A stretch of DNA of 64,000 nt, taken from Nymphaea colorata. Its lineage: Eukaryota; Streptophyta; Magnoliopsida; Nymphaeales; Nymphaeaceae. The notes under the pieces were generated by a model, which saw nothing but the letters and a program-made list of their open reading frames with translations, was not told the DNA's origin and did no database searches. The translations under genes were made by a program, and so were the position numbers. Positions within the stretch are counted from its first letter, which is position 1. Each line of letters starts with the position of its first letter. The DNA lies in NCBI RefSeq assembly GCF_008831285.2, contig NC_045149.1:16547035-16611034 (forward strand). Reading direction: 5' to 3'. This document shows, piece after piece, positions 1-11,075 of this stretch.

Positions 1-1092
1 ACCTATCGCCAATTTTGATGCCATCATATGGTAAAGAAAAAATATTTTCTGAAAATATGAGAAATTTTAAACAAACATTTTTTTTTGGTTCTACAAACAA
101 GATTGACCTTTAAATATTAGTGAAAATGTAACTAAATACATTTAAATTATAGCAAAAAAAGCTTCCCATCCTCTGTTTACAACATTAAGAAAAAAAAAAA
201 AGTATTCTTGTTTCCATCCTTTGTCGCTTCCATGAGTAAAGCTTTACAAAGCTTTATCTTTTAACTTCTTGCTTCACATCTAGTGCATTTACATCTCCCT
301 GCTCAGCCATTCTTCTGCAATTTTCTAACATCCTTTGCAATCCCGAACTACGCTCCTTGTCCTACTTCACGGTATGGTTATTAGGAAGGATTATGAAAAG
401 AGGAAACCTTGACGGCCTTTTTGTTCATAATATTTTAAATTTTATTTTGTAACGTCCATCATAATCTCAATAAAATCGAAGAGGTTGAACAATCATACCA
501 AATTACCAATACAGCTATAATATAGCGAATGAGAGGCAATTAAATAGTTTGCAACAGAGAAACATTAACAGGAAGCTGCTCCGTTCTAATGTGTTCCATT
601 GCGATAGAATTAGGCCAAGAAGAATCACTTACTTGGAAGAGAGGACGTAAATGTTAGTGTAGTGTTCATATACCTTCCCATGCATAACCTCATTCTTCCT
701 AAACTTAAGGTAATCAAGTTCATTTCCACCTTAGACGGCGTGAAGTTGAGGGGGGATATTAGGATGAACGACAACGCAGCAAATACATCTGCTTCCAGCG
801 CTGTTCAGGAAGACATGGAAAGAAATATTCAGACCTTGAAGACCAAATCAAGAAAAAAGGAACGAGAAAATAGATTCAGACAACGAACGCAGAAGATAAA
901 CAAGGATTACTGTATATAGTATTCAAAGTTCAATCGGTGATCAAAAGAATGACTCCGTCGGTGTTCGAAAGAATGGTGTTTACATGGAGAAAGATTAACA
1001 AATAGGAAGGGGAATTAAAGGGGAAAAAACAAAAAAGGAAACCGTCGAGTGAGTCGTGTTTCTTCATCTCTAGCAGCTCCTGCTGGACTCGA

Positions 1093-1373
1093 TCAGCCAT
1101 CCTCAGTCGTGTACTTAACTCTACCATCTTCCTCCTCGTCATTCGTTTCTGCGTTTGTCGCCACCGGTGAAGGATTCGAAGAGGACGTACCATCCGTCAA
1201 GCTCACGCTCATCTCTTCTACCAACTTCCTGGCTTGCTCTTCAGCAGGCGCCGGAGAATGGAAGCGCGATTGACCATAAAAAACCGGGCCCTGTTCCGAG
1301 TTTCTGGATTGCGGCCATACTGCCATCGACAGGGCACCAGCTATGTTTCGGCGAGTATAAGCAGCCCAACTCT
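1093..1373 (-). pseudogene. Possible terminal exon or coding remnant, unidentified
   Basis: On the minus strand a frame stays open from a possible acceptor (ATTAG at about 1378-1374) to a TGA just below 1093. The predicted peptide is hydrophilic: a WAAYTRRN stretch, then AEEQARKLVEEM, an Ser/Asn-rich segment and an acidic NDEEEDG tail. Its composition looks more protein-like than the neighbouring chance frames. I recognise no family, and I found no further exon on either side. The opposite strand is also open here, which weakens the case. It may be a gene fragment or chance. Confidence 0.15.
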
Positions 1374-2327
1374 GCCTAATTCAAATGAATTTTGGGCATG
1401 AGTTAGACCAGGTTGTGGTGATGAAGAGCGCTGGCTACACGAGAACCCGGACGGTAAAATTTTGAGGCTATGAATTTAAATCCAATATGTTTTAAGAAGG
1501 ATCTTAAGACTGAGAGACTTTAATGAAATGATTGTCATGGTTCCTAGTTTTATTAGGATTAAAACCGAAACTGTTAGGAAGTGGATTGAGATCCGTCGAA
1601 TCAGGGCCCAAACCTGAGAGAGAGTCGAGTTGTTATAGTGGTATCCACACGCACAGACGCGTGTGCATCAAGGAGGGTGGATTGTAAAACCACAGAAGTT
1701 TAGTCTTGTATCAAAGATTGTGAGGGATCTTCAAAAACTCATAAAGGGAGGTTGGGATCCGTCGAACTAGGAACCCAAGCCCGGCCCGAAAATAGATAGA
1801 CACTTATCATATTCCCCATATAATGCCGCATAAATTCTGGCCGGAATAAGGGGCAGCATGTTCCAAGACAAAAAATCAGTAAAAGAAAATTTCTCTTTTT
1901 TGGTATAAAAATATTCATGTTTTCCTAAACCGAAGTACCATGCTCTGTTTCCTTTTCAAACATGAACTTTGCGTGTCCCAGGTTTTAATACACCATCCTC
2001 TCTCTAGCCAGAGGGCACACTGCTGTGCGTGTAGAAGTAAAAACGAAAGACACAATTTTACATGGTTCGATAGAAGCTTTCTTCTTAATTCCCTCTCAAC
2101 GAGTTATTCTCTCTCAATGAGTTGAGAAGATGTGAGGTTCGGTTTATGTAGAATTGTACCACACGCATTGATTTCTTAGTGATTATACCTTTCCCTAGAA
2201 ATTTTGGTTAAGATCTGCTAAGATCAACAAGTGCCGGCCGATACAACAAGACCCTCATTGATCAAGTGACAATACAACAAGACCCTCATTACCCTTTTTT
2301 GAAGTAGATTCATGAAACACCTACATG

Positions 2328-2408
2328 TTTATAAAACTCAGAGATTATCTGATATATTTATAAAACTCAGAGATTATCTGATATATTGTGCTCAATATAT
2401 TGTGCTCA
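2328..2408. repeat. 29-bp tandem duplication followed by a 14-bp tandem duplication
   Basis: A 29-base unit containing ACTCAGAGATTATCTG is present twice in succession (copy 1 starts about 2328, copy 2 about 2357). Directly after it a 14-base unit, ATATATTGTGCTCA, is present twice (2381-2394 and 2395-2408). Both pairs are essentially identical, so the duplications are recent. Confidence 0.9.
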
Positions 2409-2648
2409 TGATGAGGACGTGAAATGCAGAACGAAATTCCATGATCGGAACAAAAAACTCAATTTAGTTTAGGTTTCCTCCGTTCAGTCAAAACTGATCA
2501 ATTATATATTTGGGAATGGTTACTTTGATACGATAGAATTACTATGCCGTCTCTGACTCGTTCAGACTAAGAAAGAATTGAACCCCAGCTAATATAAATT
2601 AATAACCAGCCAGCTCGTGGCTTTGTAATCTTAAGATCCAAGCAATAA

Positions 2649-2654
2649 TTTATT
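2649..2654 (-). terminator. Candidate poly(A) signal of the WAT1-related gene
   Basis: The minus strand reads AATAAA about 215 bases past the TGA of the WAT1-related gene. That position is reasonable for a plant 3' UTR. It is a short motif in AT-rich DNA, so it is only a candidate. Confidence 0.25.
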
Positions 2655-2868
2655 ATGTACATGAGATAATAATCATACGCTTGTAGTCATCTTCAAGGCT
2701 TTACATGAAGATCAGCCCCTCCACCGGATGACATAATCCATCTCTCTCTATATATATATATATATACAGGAACTATGATATACTCATGACAAATAAACTG
2801 AAGCTACCATCCACAAGCATTATCCCTCTCTTCTTTTTAACAGGCGCAGCACAGGCGTCATGAGCAGT

Positions 2869-5189
2869 TCAACTTAGCAATGGCTTAACCTGTTGCTGGC
2901 TCTCAAGTAGAAAGGTTTCATCATCTTCAGGAAGCGAATACCCTTCTTTCTTCTTGGCCCATAACACAAAGTAAAGGCCCACAAATATAAGAGCCATCCC
3001 ACAGATGCTGCAAGAGAAAGGGTCATGAGAAGTAAGTGGTATTGCTCAAGTACATAATTCTAGAGAAGCAAAAGTGACCCATTTCAATATGCTTGGACTG
3101 GATTCTATCTGGAGCTTGATTCTGGAAAAATTCTGGAACCATACAAATATAAGAGCCTTAACGCATCATACTATAATTTTTCTTCATATTCAGTTTTTTC
3201 CACTTCTGTCATAATCTCAACAAAATGAAAGGCAATGGCAAAGAATGGAAATGTCGGATTGTTGTTCATGTACCTTCCCAAACGCAAAGAATCTCCGAGT
3301 ATGAGAGCCGACAGCACAGCCGAGCACACCGTTCCGACTGGGCTAAACAGGGAGACCATGACTGGGCCTCTTTTCTTGACCGACCATGTCTGGATACTGA
3401 AGCAGACCCCATTCACAAGACCCCCTAAATGAGAAAAACCAGACAAGCAAATGAGAGCACCACACAATTTTTGAGGTCCATCCCCTGCTTTCTACATAGC
3501 AAAGTAAGCCAAAAGGTCTCAATTTCGGGAATGAGGTGGAACATATATGAGGCTGGGGTCAGCAAGCCTGGTTGGCTACATGAGGAAACCGAGTCCATGT
3601 GACCGACATATCTTGGATCCATCACCGGGATGGTGAAACTTTAAGGCTTTCAATTTCAACATCACAGTGTGTGCTAAGCTAAGGTATTGGATCTTCAAGT
3701 TTGACACTAGCGATCAGGACCTGAAAACAGTATGAAGGTTGCAAATGGGCTGTATACAGTATGGAGATTTTTGCAATTCCTGGTTTTATCAGATGATTTT
3801 AGATCTGACTCTTGATATACTTAACTGCCCATATACGATCCATCTGTGTGCGATCCTGACACCGCAAAGAGAAAAAGCATCAAAACATAAGAATTGAAAG
3901 GGGTTCTTGTACCGCCATAGCGAGCCCAAGGAGGTAAATGGGTGTGAGATTGGAGTCACCAACATCCAGTTTGTGCTCTTTCACCAGTTGGAATACTGCT
4001 GTGAAGATTGAGCCCATAAGTGATGTGATGGCAACCAGAGACAGATGAGCTGGGTAGTGTATCAAAGTCGCAGCCTGCATCAAGTTTATGGTGAAGAGGA
4101 AAGACGTCGATAAGGATACATGATTGCAGTTGGATTCACAGCAGGAATTAAGAAGAAACTAGAAAACGAAGAGATTCTTTGAAAAATTTTGGACGTAATA
4201 GTTAGTGACATTGAAATGTGGTTACGTCCCCATCTATTGATCTAAATTAGCTTACTATCGGAAATTCTAAAGCGAAAGCGCGTTTGCTAGTTTCCCTGAG
4301 TTGGGGAAGATGAGTTCTCAATGGTAAAATATTTCTAACCTGTGTAAAAGACAACACACTTGAAGATGAGAAAATCTTCTCATTTACATCATTCACTGCC
4401 CCCAACTTTTCCCAGGAAAGTGTCCATTTCATCTTTAATTGAGAAAATAGTGAGAATTTTTCAGACTAATTCTCCGTCGATGCGGTTTAATTCTGAGGCA
4501 ATAAAAAACGGCCAATTGCTCGAGGAGGCTTGCCCTCATGTTTTACTACTACAGTTTCCCAGTAATTATCTACAAACTACAGCAAAGCAAGCAAAAGAAT
4601 ACAGGTGCCGCTTAATTAATTTGGCAGGTAGTAGTGAAAGAATCCGCACCTTTTCCAATCAGCGACTGCCACAGTAACTAGAATTTAGGAAGAAACAACT
4701 TAATTTTATAATGATTTCATGGACTCACTCTCACTGGCACTGTTCTTATTTGACTTCCGTCTAAAAGAAACAGCGATCTTACTACATATGCACATAAAGA
4801 GTCTACTGCTGCTTTTAATAGGCGTAGGGTTTAAGTTCTTTTCAAGTTCCTGTAGAAAGACTGCCAATTTAAAACAGGTGAAACAAAGAATCACCCCCAA
4901 GAAATACTTAAAAATCAAATTTCCTACAGTTAATTTGCCCAACTTCAGGACAAGGATCCGGTTAGGCAAATGGAAATCAACAATCAGTAAAATGCCTAAA
5001 GAGCTGAGACTTCCCCTCTTTTCCATAATCTATAGGGTCGAGAGTTGCTTCGGGTAGGAAACCTACAAGTTTAACATGATGGTATGAAGACATGATTACA
5101 ATTAAGTCCAAAAATCTTCCAGTCATTCACGGATGTCTTACGCAAAAAGCCCGATGCAATGGGCTGTATGTGTGAGACATCCGGTTCTT

Positions 5190-5241
<52 letters not shown>

Positions 5242-6240
5242 TAGCCTAGAACAAGAGGAAGACATTATAGACTTACTGGTCCGCAACTTGAGCACGTAAG
5301 TTAAATCTGATGCGATCATCTACCTACCGACCTACTCAAAACGTAAGATGTCAGCTTGCAACTCTTTTTTCTCCGTCACTTTTTTCACTTCTTTCCGCTT
5401 CAATCGTGATGTTTTCCATTAATGTTACTTTTCCACTATCATTTTTCTGCCCCTACAATTATAGATCTTAGAAAGTAAAGGAAACCTGAACTATCAGTCC
5501 AAAATTTGCAGATGAATATATATAAATGAAACAAAAAATCTTAGTAAATCAAGTTCGATCAAATTTGTTTACTAAGTTCAGACGATTGGGAATGGGCGAA
5601 ATCTAATTTTCTCAAATAACTCCTCATTCTGTGATTATAAAAAAAAACTCTTAAATCGGTGATACGCCCAAAGTAATTAAACAAATTAATCATTTTAAGT
5701 TGGTCTTCAAAATATAAAATCTCGAGGTGGAGAAGAGTCGACTATTAAGATGATTTAAAATCTAGAGAGAGAGAGAGTCGATACTTGTAGGATCATGACG
5801 CAAGAGAGCACAAAGACGGCGGTGAGGAGGTACATGCAGCCAACCAGGCCGTCGTCGCCGGCCAAGCCTGTTGCGGGCGCGCCATGCTGCAAGAAGCTCA
5901 TCCCAACTGCACCGCCCAGGCAGATCAGCGTCCCCATGATCTTGGCCCAACTATACCTGCACTTCAGATCCACTTTCTCCAGTCTGCACAATTTAGAAAG
6001 AAAAAATCAACTTCCACCTTTATCTTCCTTTTTCTTCACAAACTTCTAGACGCACAAACTTGTTATTTTCACATAGTTTTCACAACATTAATCACACAGA
6101 TGTAATCTTCAAGCCCCGAAACGTTGGCATGAACGTAAAGAATTATATTGGCAATTACTTGCTGATTAAATGTTGTCAGGTTAACCCTTTTGAATTAAAA
6201 ACAAGTAGTTGATTATACCGGTCTCAAGCCCCCAGTCTCT

Positions 6241-6297
<57 letters not shown>

Positions 6298-7941
6298 TAC
6301 CCAAGAAACCCTGCAATTACAAAGATGAGGCCAGGAGCCAAATTGGGCATGGCAGAAGCAATAGCAGGGGAAGTTTTCTTGATGCCCACCAACAAGAGGA
6401 CTTGAAATACTGTGACACTGAGGAAATTGGAGACGAGCAAATGTTAGCAGCAATGATCCATTAATTCCTCTCTAAGATTTTGTTTAAAGCTTCTGTAAGC
6501 ATTTGAACCAATTGTTTAAACTATGTGGATACTGGAAATAACCGAGGGAGGAAAACTTTCCGTTCTTTTTTTTTTTTTTTGACGTTTTTCAAGAGAAAGA
6601 AGTAAGATGAGTTTTCGAACATTTTCTTTTTTAAGGTTAACCAGAATACAAGCGGTTTGCTACTTACCCACCAACTGCAATGAAGAAAAATTGGATTAGT
6701 AGCCGCAGGCTGAGCTTGGACGGCCTCTTGCCCCTGTCATTCAAAAGTCGTAGGAAAATGAAAAAGTAATCGAAGATTAAAGATTTTATTCCGCTAAAAA
6801 GTAAATGAATAGGAAAATATGACTACTTAGTGAATAAGCCATAACCAAAAGCATGCTAGGCTTTTTCTTTTTTCATAGAAAAAGCAAAAGCGCGTGTTCT
6901 GCTTTAGGGGCAGTGGTCCTCAAGGGGGGGAAGATATTAAATCCAACTAAAATTCCACACTGAAGTTTATTTTCTCAGAAAACATGCCGACCCCAAAACT
7001 GAAAAAGATCGTAGCATCTAATGCTAATCCGCCTACACAAAAAAAATTGTGGAAAAGTGAGCAACTCAAAAGGATATATCATATGTGCTTTCAATGCTAA
7101 AATATTAGGAACAATTTAAACGATCATTCGTATGCTTGGATGAACATCAAAAACACATAAGTTTAAAAATTTAAGGCGCTTCACTAAATTGTAGTTTTCA
7201 TAACTAATGAACCCCCAGAGACTCCCGACAAAGCAAGACGTTACAATCAGAAAATGGTGTTGGGTATTTTTCCTGACACTGAAACTCGAAACTACAATTA
7301 TGATTCCGATTAAATTTGAAAGACAAGCACACCAGGAATTAAAGAACGAAACCCGAGGTATGTTCTTATCGATATACTTGTTTCTTCTCCTTGAAAAATT
7401 GCTTTAATTAAACCAAACAAACACAGTGGCTTTGAAAGAAAATCGGAAGTCTTTTTAACTGAAAATAGAAGCAACAGCTACAAGGGTAACATTACTCACA
7501 GGAGAACTAAACTTTCCTTGGCAAATTTTACTAAAAATGAGTTCTTAAAAATTTCACGCCGGCCTGGATGCGCTTACACGGATTCTTCTCGTTTTGTACA
7601 GAAAAGAAGAAAAATGAAAAAGACGAAGACGAAGAAAATGGATGACGAACTGAACTACCATCTTGGTGTTTGTGCATGGAAATCAAATCCCCAAATGAAA
7701 AAGACGAAAAAAAACCAAATTAAGGGGGAAAGGCGTACCTCTCCATGAAGAAAGCAAATGGGGAGAGCAGAATGGCGGTGACGAGGCTACCGGTGATGAC
7801 AATGAAGAGGGGGTCGAGGCCCATGGCCAGCAGCTTGCCCATGAACACCGAAAACGATCCATAGACGAGCTGCGTCAGGACCAGGCCGCATATGATCAGG
7901 AAATCCTCCACCCCGTCAATGCAGGAGGTCAAGAATGACAT
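2869..7941 (-). CDS. WAT1-related (nodulin MtN21 / EamA-like) transporter, with a phase break at exon 5/6
   Basis: Integral membrane protein of the plant drug/metabolite transporter superfamily; relatives carry auxin, amino acids or other small solutes at the tonoplast or plasma membrane. Substrate is not predictable here. Exons on the minus strand: 7941-7739, 6733-6668, 6417-6301, 5983-5785, 4074-3913, 3424-3274, 3007-2869, about 345 codons against a usual 350-400. Family signatures follow in order: an opening TM pair with GSFSVFMGKLLAMGLDP, the AMPNLAPGLIFVIA helix, LEKVDLKCRYSWAKIMGTL, YPAHLSLVAITSLMGS, then IQTWSVKKRGPVMVSLFSPV and the last helix before a hydrophilic tail ending KPLLS. 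Most junctions are GT-AG and in phase. Exon 5 ends in phase 0 at its only GT donor while exon 6 needs one carried base, so simple joining meets a TGA within a few codons. The gene could be a pseudogene, hold a one-base error, or use splicing I cannot see. Confidence 0.82.
4075..5784. other. WAT1-related gene, intron 4 (1.7 kb)
   Basis: This is the largest intron of the WAT1-related gene. It carries a compound (TA)n(GA)n microsatellite at 5192-5241 and otherwise AT-rich sequence. Opposed open frames of about 105-112 codons near 4706-5057 overlap each other and show no domain, so I do not call them genes. Confidence 0.7.
5192..5241. repeat. Compound (TA)n(GA)n microsatellite
   Basis: About 14 TA units run directly into about 10 GA units. 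It lies in an intron of the WAT1-related gene. Confidence 0.95.
6247..6298. repeat. Compound (TG)n(GA)n microsatellite abutting a splice donor
   Basis: About 13 TG units are followed by about 12 GA units. On the minus strand this is the first 50 bases of the intron after WAT1 exon 3: the donor GT is at 6300-6299 and the CT/CA repeat begins two bases later. Confidence 0.95.
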
Positions 7942-7968
7942 AGCTCTTCCCTTCCGCCTCCGTCTCCA

Positions 7969-7979
7969 CTTCTTCCTTT

Positions 7980-8011
<32 letters not shown>

Positions 8012-8015
8012 TTCT
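7969..8015. repeat. CTT-rich microsatellite upstream of the WAT1-related gene
   Basis: The plus strand is a run of CTT/CTC triplets. Relative to the minus-strand gene it is a GAA-rich leader about 30-75 bases upstream of the ATG. Such tracts are common in plant 5' UTRs. Confidence 0.85.
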
Positions 8016-10747
8016 ATTCTACTCTGCTTCGCACTCCACCTTCCGCCATTCTTTCAGTTTCAGCCAAAGCTCAAAGCAGAGCGCCAACTACTGGTCTTAA
8101 GCTTGGTCTTCTAATAGGCTCCTTTGGTTTCTGACGCCGAGATGGGAGGGCTAAAAAGAATGAGTGAGTTACACCTCACGAAAGCAATTGCTTCGGGGAG
8201 AAGGGCACCTGTACCATTTCTGATGACAACTTTGCCCTTACGGTATCCAGAAGACTTTGAGGGCAGCCTAGGTGTAAGAGCTGTCGAACGGAGAACAGTA
8301 TAGGGGTGGAAATGTCATTTTCTAGGGAGATAAAGAAAGACTTTGGCGAAGCAGAACAACCCCGGTGCTCGGTTAGGAGATGACGGAACTTCCGGGGAGG
8401 AACAGTAACATTCCGCTGACAGCGACTCCAAGCCGCTGCCGAAAGGTAGCTAACCCCACGTTTGCTTCACAGGGACACGAAGAGGACGCGATTCGTAGCA
8501 TATGCGAATGTATGAAGAAGCCTTAGCGAGTTCGCAAGCTCAATTGGAGACGTGAGTGGTGAGTTAGGTTCATCTGGTCAGTTGGACCGCATCTGTTTTG
8601 AAGGTTAGGCACGAAAGGGACCGGCAGGTGGAGACGGAGGAAAAGCGACAGACATCAGCAAACCGATTTGAAGGGTAAGTTGGGGGACCAGATGAGATGA
8701 GGATGATTCGTAAATGGTAGGTTGGTCTTCGGGAAGAGGTTTACTTTTCCTGTGAAATGATAAATATAAGGGGGCTTTTATTTATCTTGGATCCAATATT
8801 ATATTACAGGTGATTTGAGATTATTGGGGATTTCAGATCCCAGGTTTGAGGTCAGACCTCCTCCTCTTAGACCTTAAAATCTGAGGCTTTAGTTTTATAT
8901 TTTCCTTTTTATAAAGTGGCTGAATCCGGTGGATGTTTGCTCTACTGCTACCATATAAAAGGAATTTCAGACTAGATTCAGCACTTAGATCCAAGGCTAT
9001 CAAATACTGAAACAATTGAGAAAGGCAAGGCAGTTCATGTATTGGATCCCTCACAAGCACCATGTCACAAGAGATGAAGCTTACTTTTTTTTTTTTTTTT
9101 TTTTTTTGCAGAAAAAGTTGTTTTCTTTCTTTAAGAAAGTAATTTTACCCCTTTTTCTTATCATGTTAAGTACTGAAGACTTTTGCTGTAGCACATATCT
9201 AATCTGGGGAAGAACGTTTGAGCTCACTTTTCACTGGATACGATATATATATATATATATATATCTGCTTATATGCGTCAGGTAGGAAAGAGACACTAGG
9301 GAGTTTATTATCAGGGCTTCTTTCATATTCCAAGAATATTATCATATCGAAGTCTCTGAACTACAACCTTAACAAAAGCCTTCAAAGTATACGAGGATGA
9401 GGTATATTTAGAACTGCAGGCAACTCTGAAATAAAAACTGGACTACACAGAGTAGATTGCCACAGTATTTTCTCATGCAATTTAAGCTAACCGTATGAGT
9501 TGATCGTTTGTATGATCGAGTAGAAAAATATGTTAAAGTCATTAATTTGTTTTTTCCAATTTAAATGTGTCATCTTAGTAATTAAAATATTAACAACCCC
9601 TACATCTTAAACTACGGTAGCAGAAAAATCAATATTTTTCGTGAAAGCATGTTCCATATATGATAGAGCATATATCTGATCCAATCCATTAGCATCGATG
9701 TCGAGCAGGAAATCATTTCAACACGAGAGAACAATTTGTTCTAAGCTCGCATTCTTCTGTCCGATGTTTGGTAAAGCTTTACAAATAAATTGAATATCTT
9801 GTAGAATGAAATACTTCTCATGCTTACTCTCAAACTAAAGGCCCTTTTTGTGAAAGAAAAAATATCATTATAAACTACAAAAAAAAACTTGAATTCTAAA
9901 ATTAACGAAGAAAATAACAGAGCATTTTAGTTATTTTCAGTTTTATTTTAGAAATTCGATCGTAAGAAGGACGTCAAATATTTAAACTATATGATTCGAA
10001 AGAGACGAGGAAATTTTAATGGACAGGCTTTGAAAAGGATCTTACGACTAAAGTCCTTTGCTTTTCTCGGCTCAAAAAATAAAACTCAGCTTAGTTATCA
10101 GATTTTCATCGTTATTTTTTATGCTTATAACTTTTGATATTATCGTTATTTGTTATGCTCATGAAGGACGTCGCGTGCTAAGGGCTCCGAAAAGCAAGGT
10201 TGCGGGATGAACACGAACAGGGAAACGATAAGAGTGCGGGCACATTTTTTAGGAAAACGCCATTGTCACAATAATACGGCACTTGCTTCTAAGTTTCTTG
10301 ACAAGTCTTGCGATCATTAGAAGGCTGAAGCAATAAAATGGTGGGGTTGTAATTTGATTTCGAATCCTTTGAGCTTGTCACTCTTTGCATTATCTTTTTG
10401 TCCATGCTATCGTGCCATTTGCTGCTACCATTTTTGGACAATATTTAGTTAAATTCCATACTTTTCAACTTTTTATTTTCAAAATTCTCTTTTTATTTAA
10501 AAAAAGTGTGTATATATATATATATTACTTATTATCCTGGTTGAGAAGTACACCCATTGTTAATTAAACCAATTATGGGACGCTGGTTTAATTCAGTTGT
10601 TTATTTCGATGACATGTGTTGAGTAATGGTTCGACTAACCCCTTATAGAACACGCATCTTTATAAAAATAAATGAACAAACCACCCTTCTTTGGAACCCG
10701 TGGTTGCATTTTCTAATAAAGAAGTAGAAAAAGAAAGAAGGGTTCAA

Positions 10748-11075
10748 AGGGTGGGCATCGAGTAGTAGGGTACTCGGTGTGCCTTGTCAGACTCGACTCC
10801 AGAAAAAAAGGAACCGGACTGGTCCGACTGAATCTGGTTCGGTTCGATAAAAGTTTTTAATACATATTTTAATTAATTTTTATATATAATTATAATATTT
10901 TATTAAAATTAATTATATTTATATATTATTTTATATTAAAAATATATTGTTTTTTTAATTTAATTGAATCGGGCTCAAGCTTGAGTTTTAAGTGTCGGGC
11001 TATGCTCGGGCCTGGGTTTCAGGTGTCGGGCTTGCCCGAGCCCGACTCCTTATCAGCCAGGCCGGCCCAATGCTC
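10748..11075. mobile_element. Degenerate MITE-like remnant with GC-rich flanks and AT core
   Basis: A GGGTGGGCATCG end leads into a tract of short CGG/TCGG-type motifs, then an AT-only core (10858-10945), then GTCGGGCT repeats and an AGCCCGAC inverted partner. GGGTGGGCATCG termini with TCGG-rich subterminal DNA are typical of non-autonomous hAT-like elements in plants. The far end is poorly conserved, so the boundaries and class are inferred. Confidence 0.3.

Larger units (their letters stand above)
1..2868. other. Left-edge intergenic region
   Basis: No convincing gene is seen here. The stretch is AT-rich with short open frames on both strands and no recognisable domain. It holds a weak coding-like patch at 1093-1373 (listed separately), two imperfect copies of an 18-base direct repeat near 2242-2290, a 29-bp tandem duplication at 2328-2386 with a following 14-bp duplication to 2408, and a short TA tract near 2750-2766. 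The last 200 bases lie downstream of the minus-strand WAT1-related gene and probably contain its 3' UTR. Confidence 0.6.

Noticed and set aside
4706-5057. Opposed 106- and 112-codon frames in a WAT1 intron
   Set aside because: They overlap on both strands inside an intron and neither resembles a protein family.
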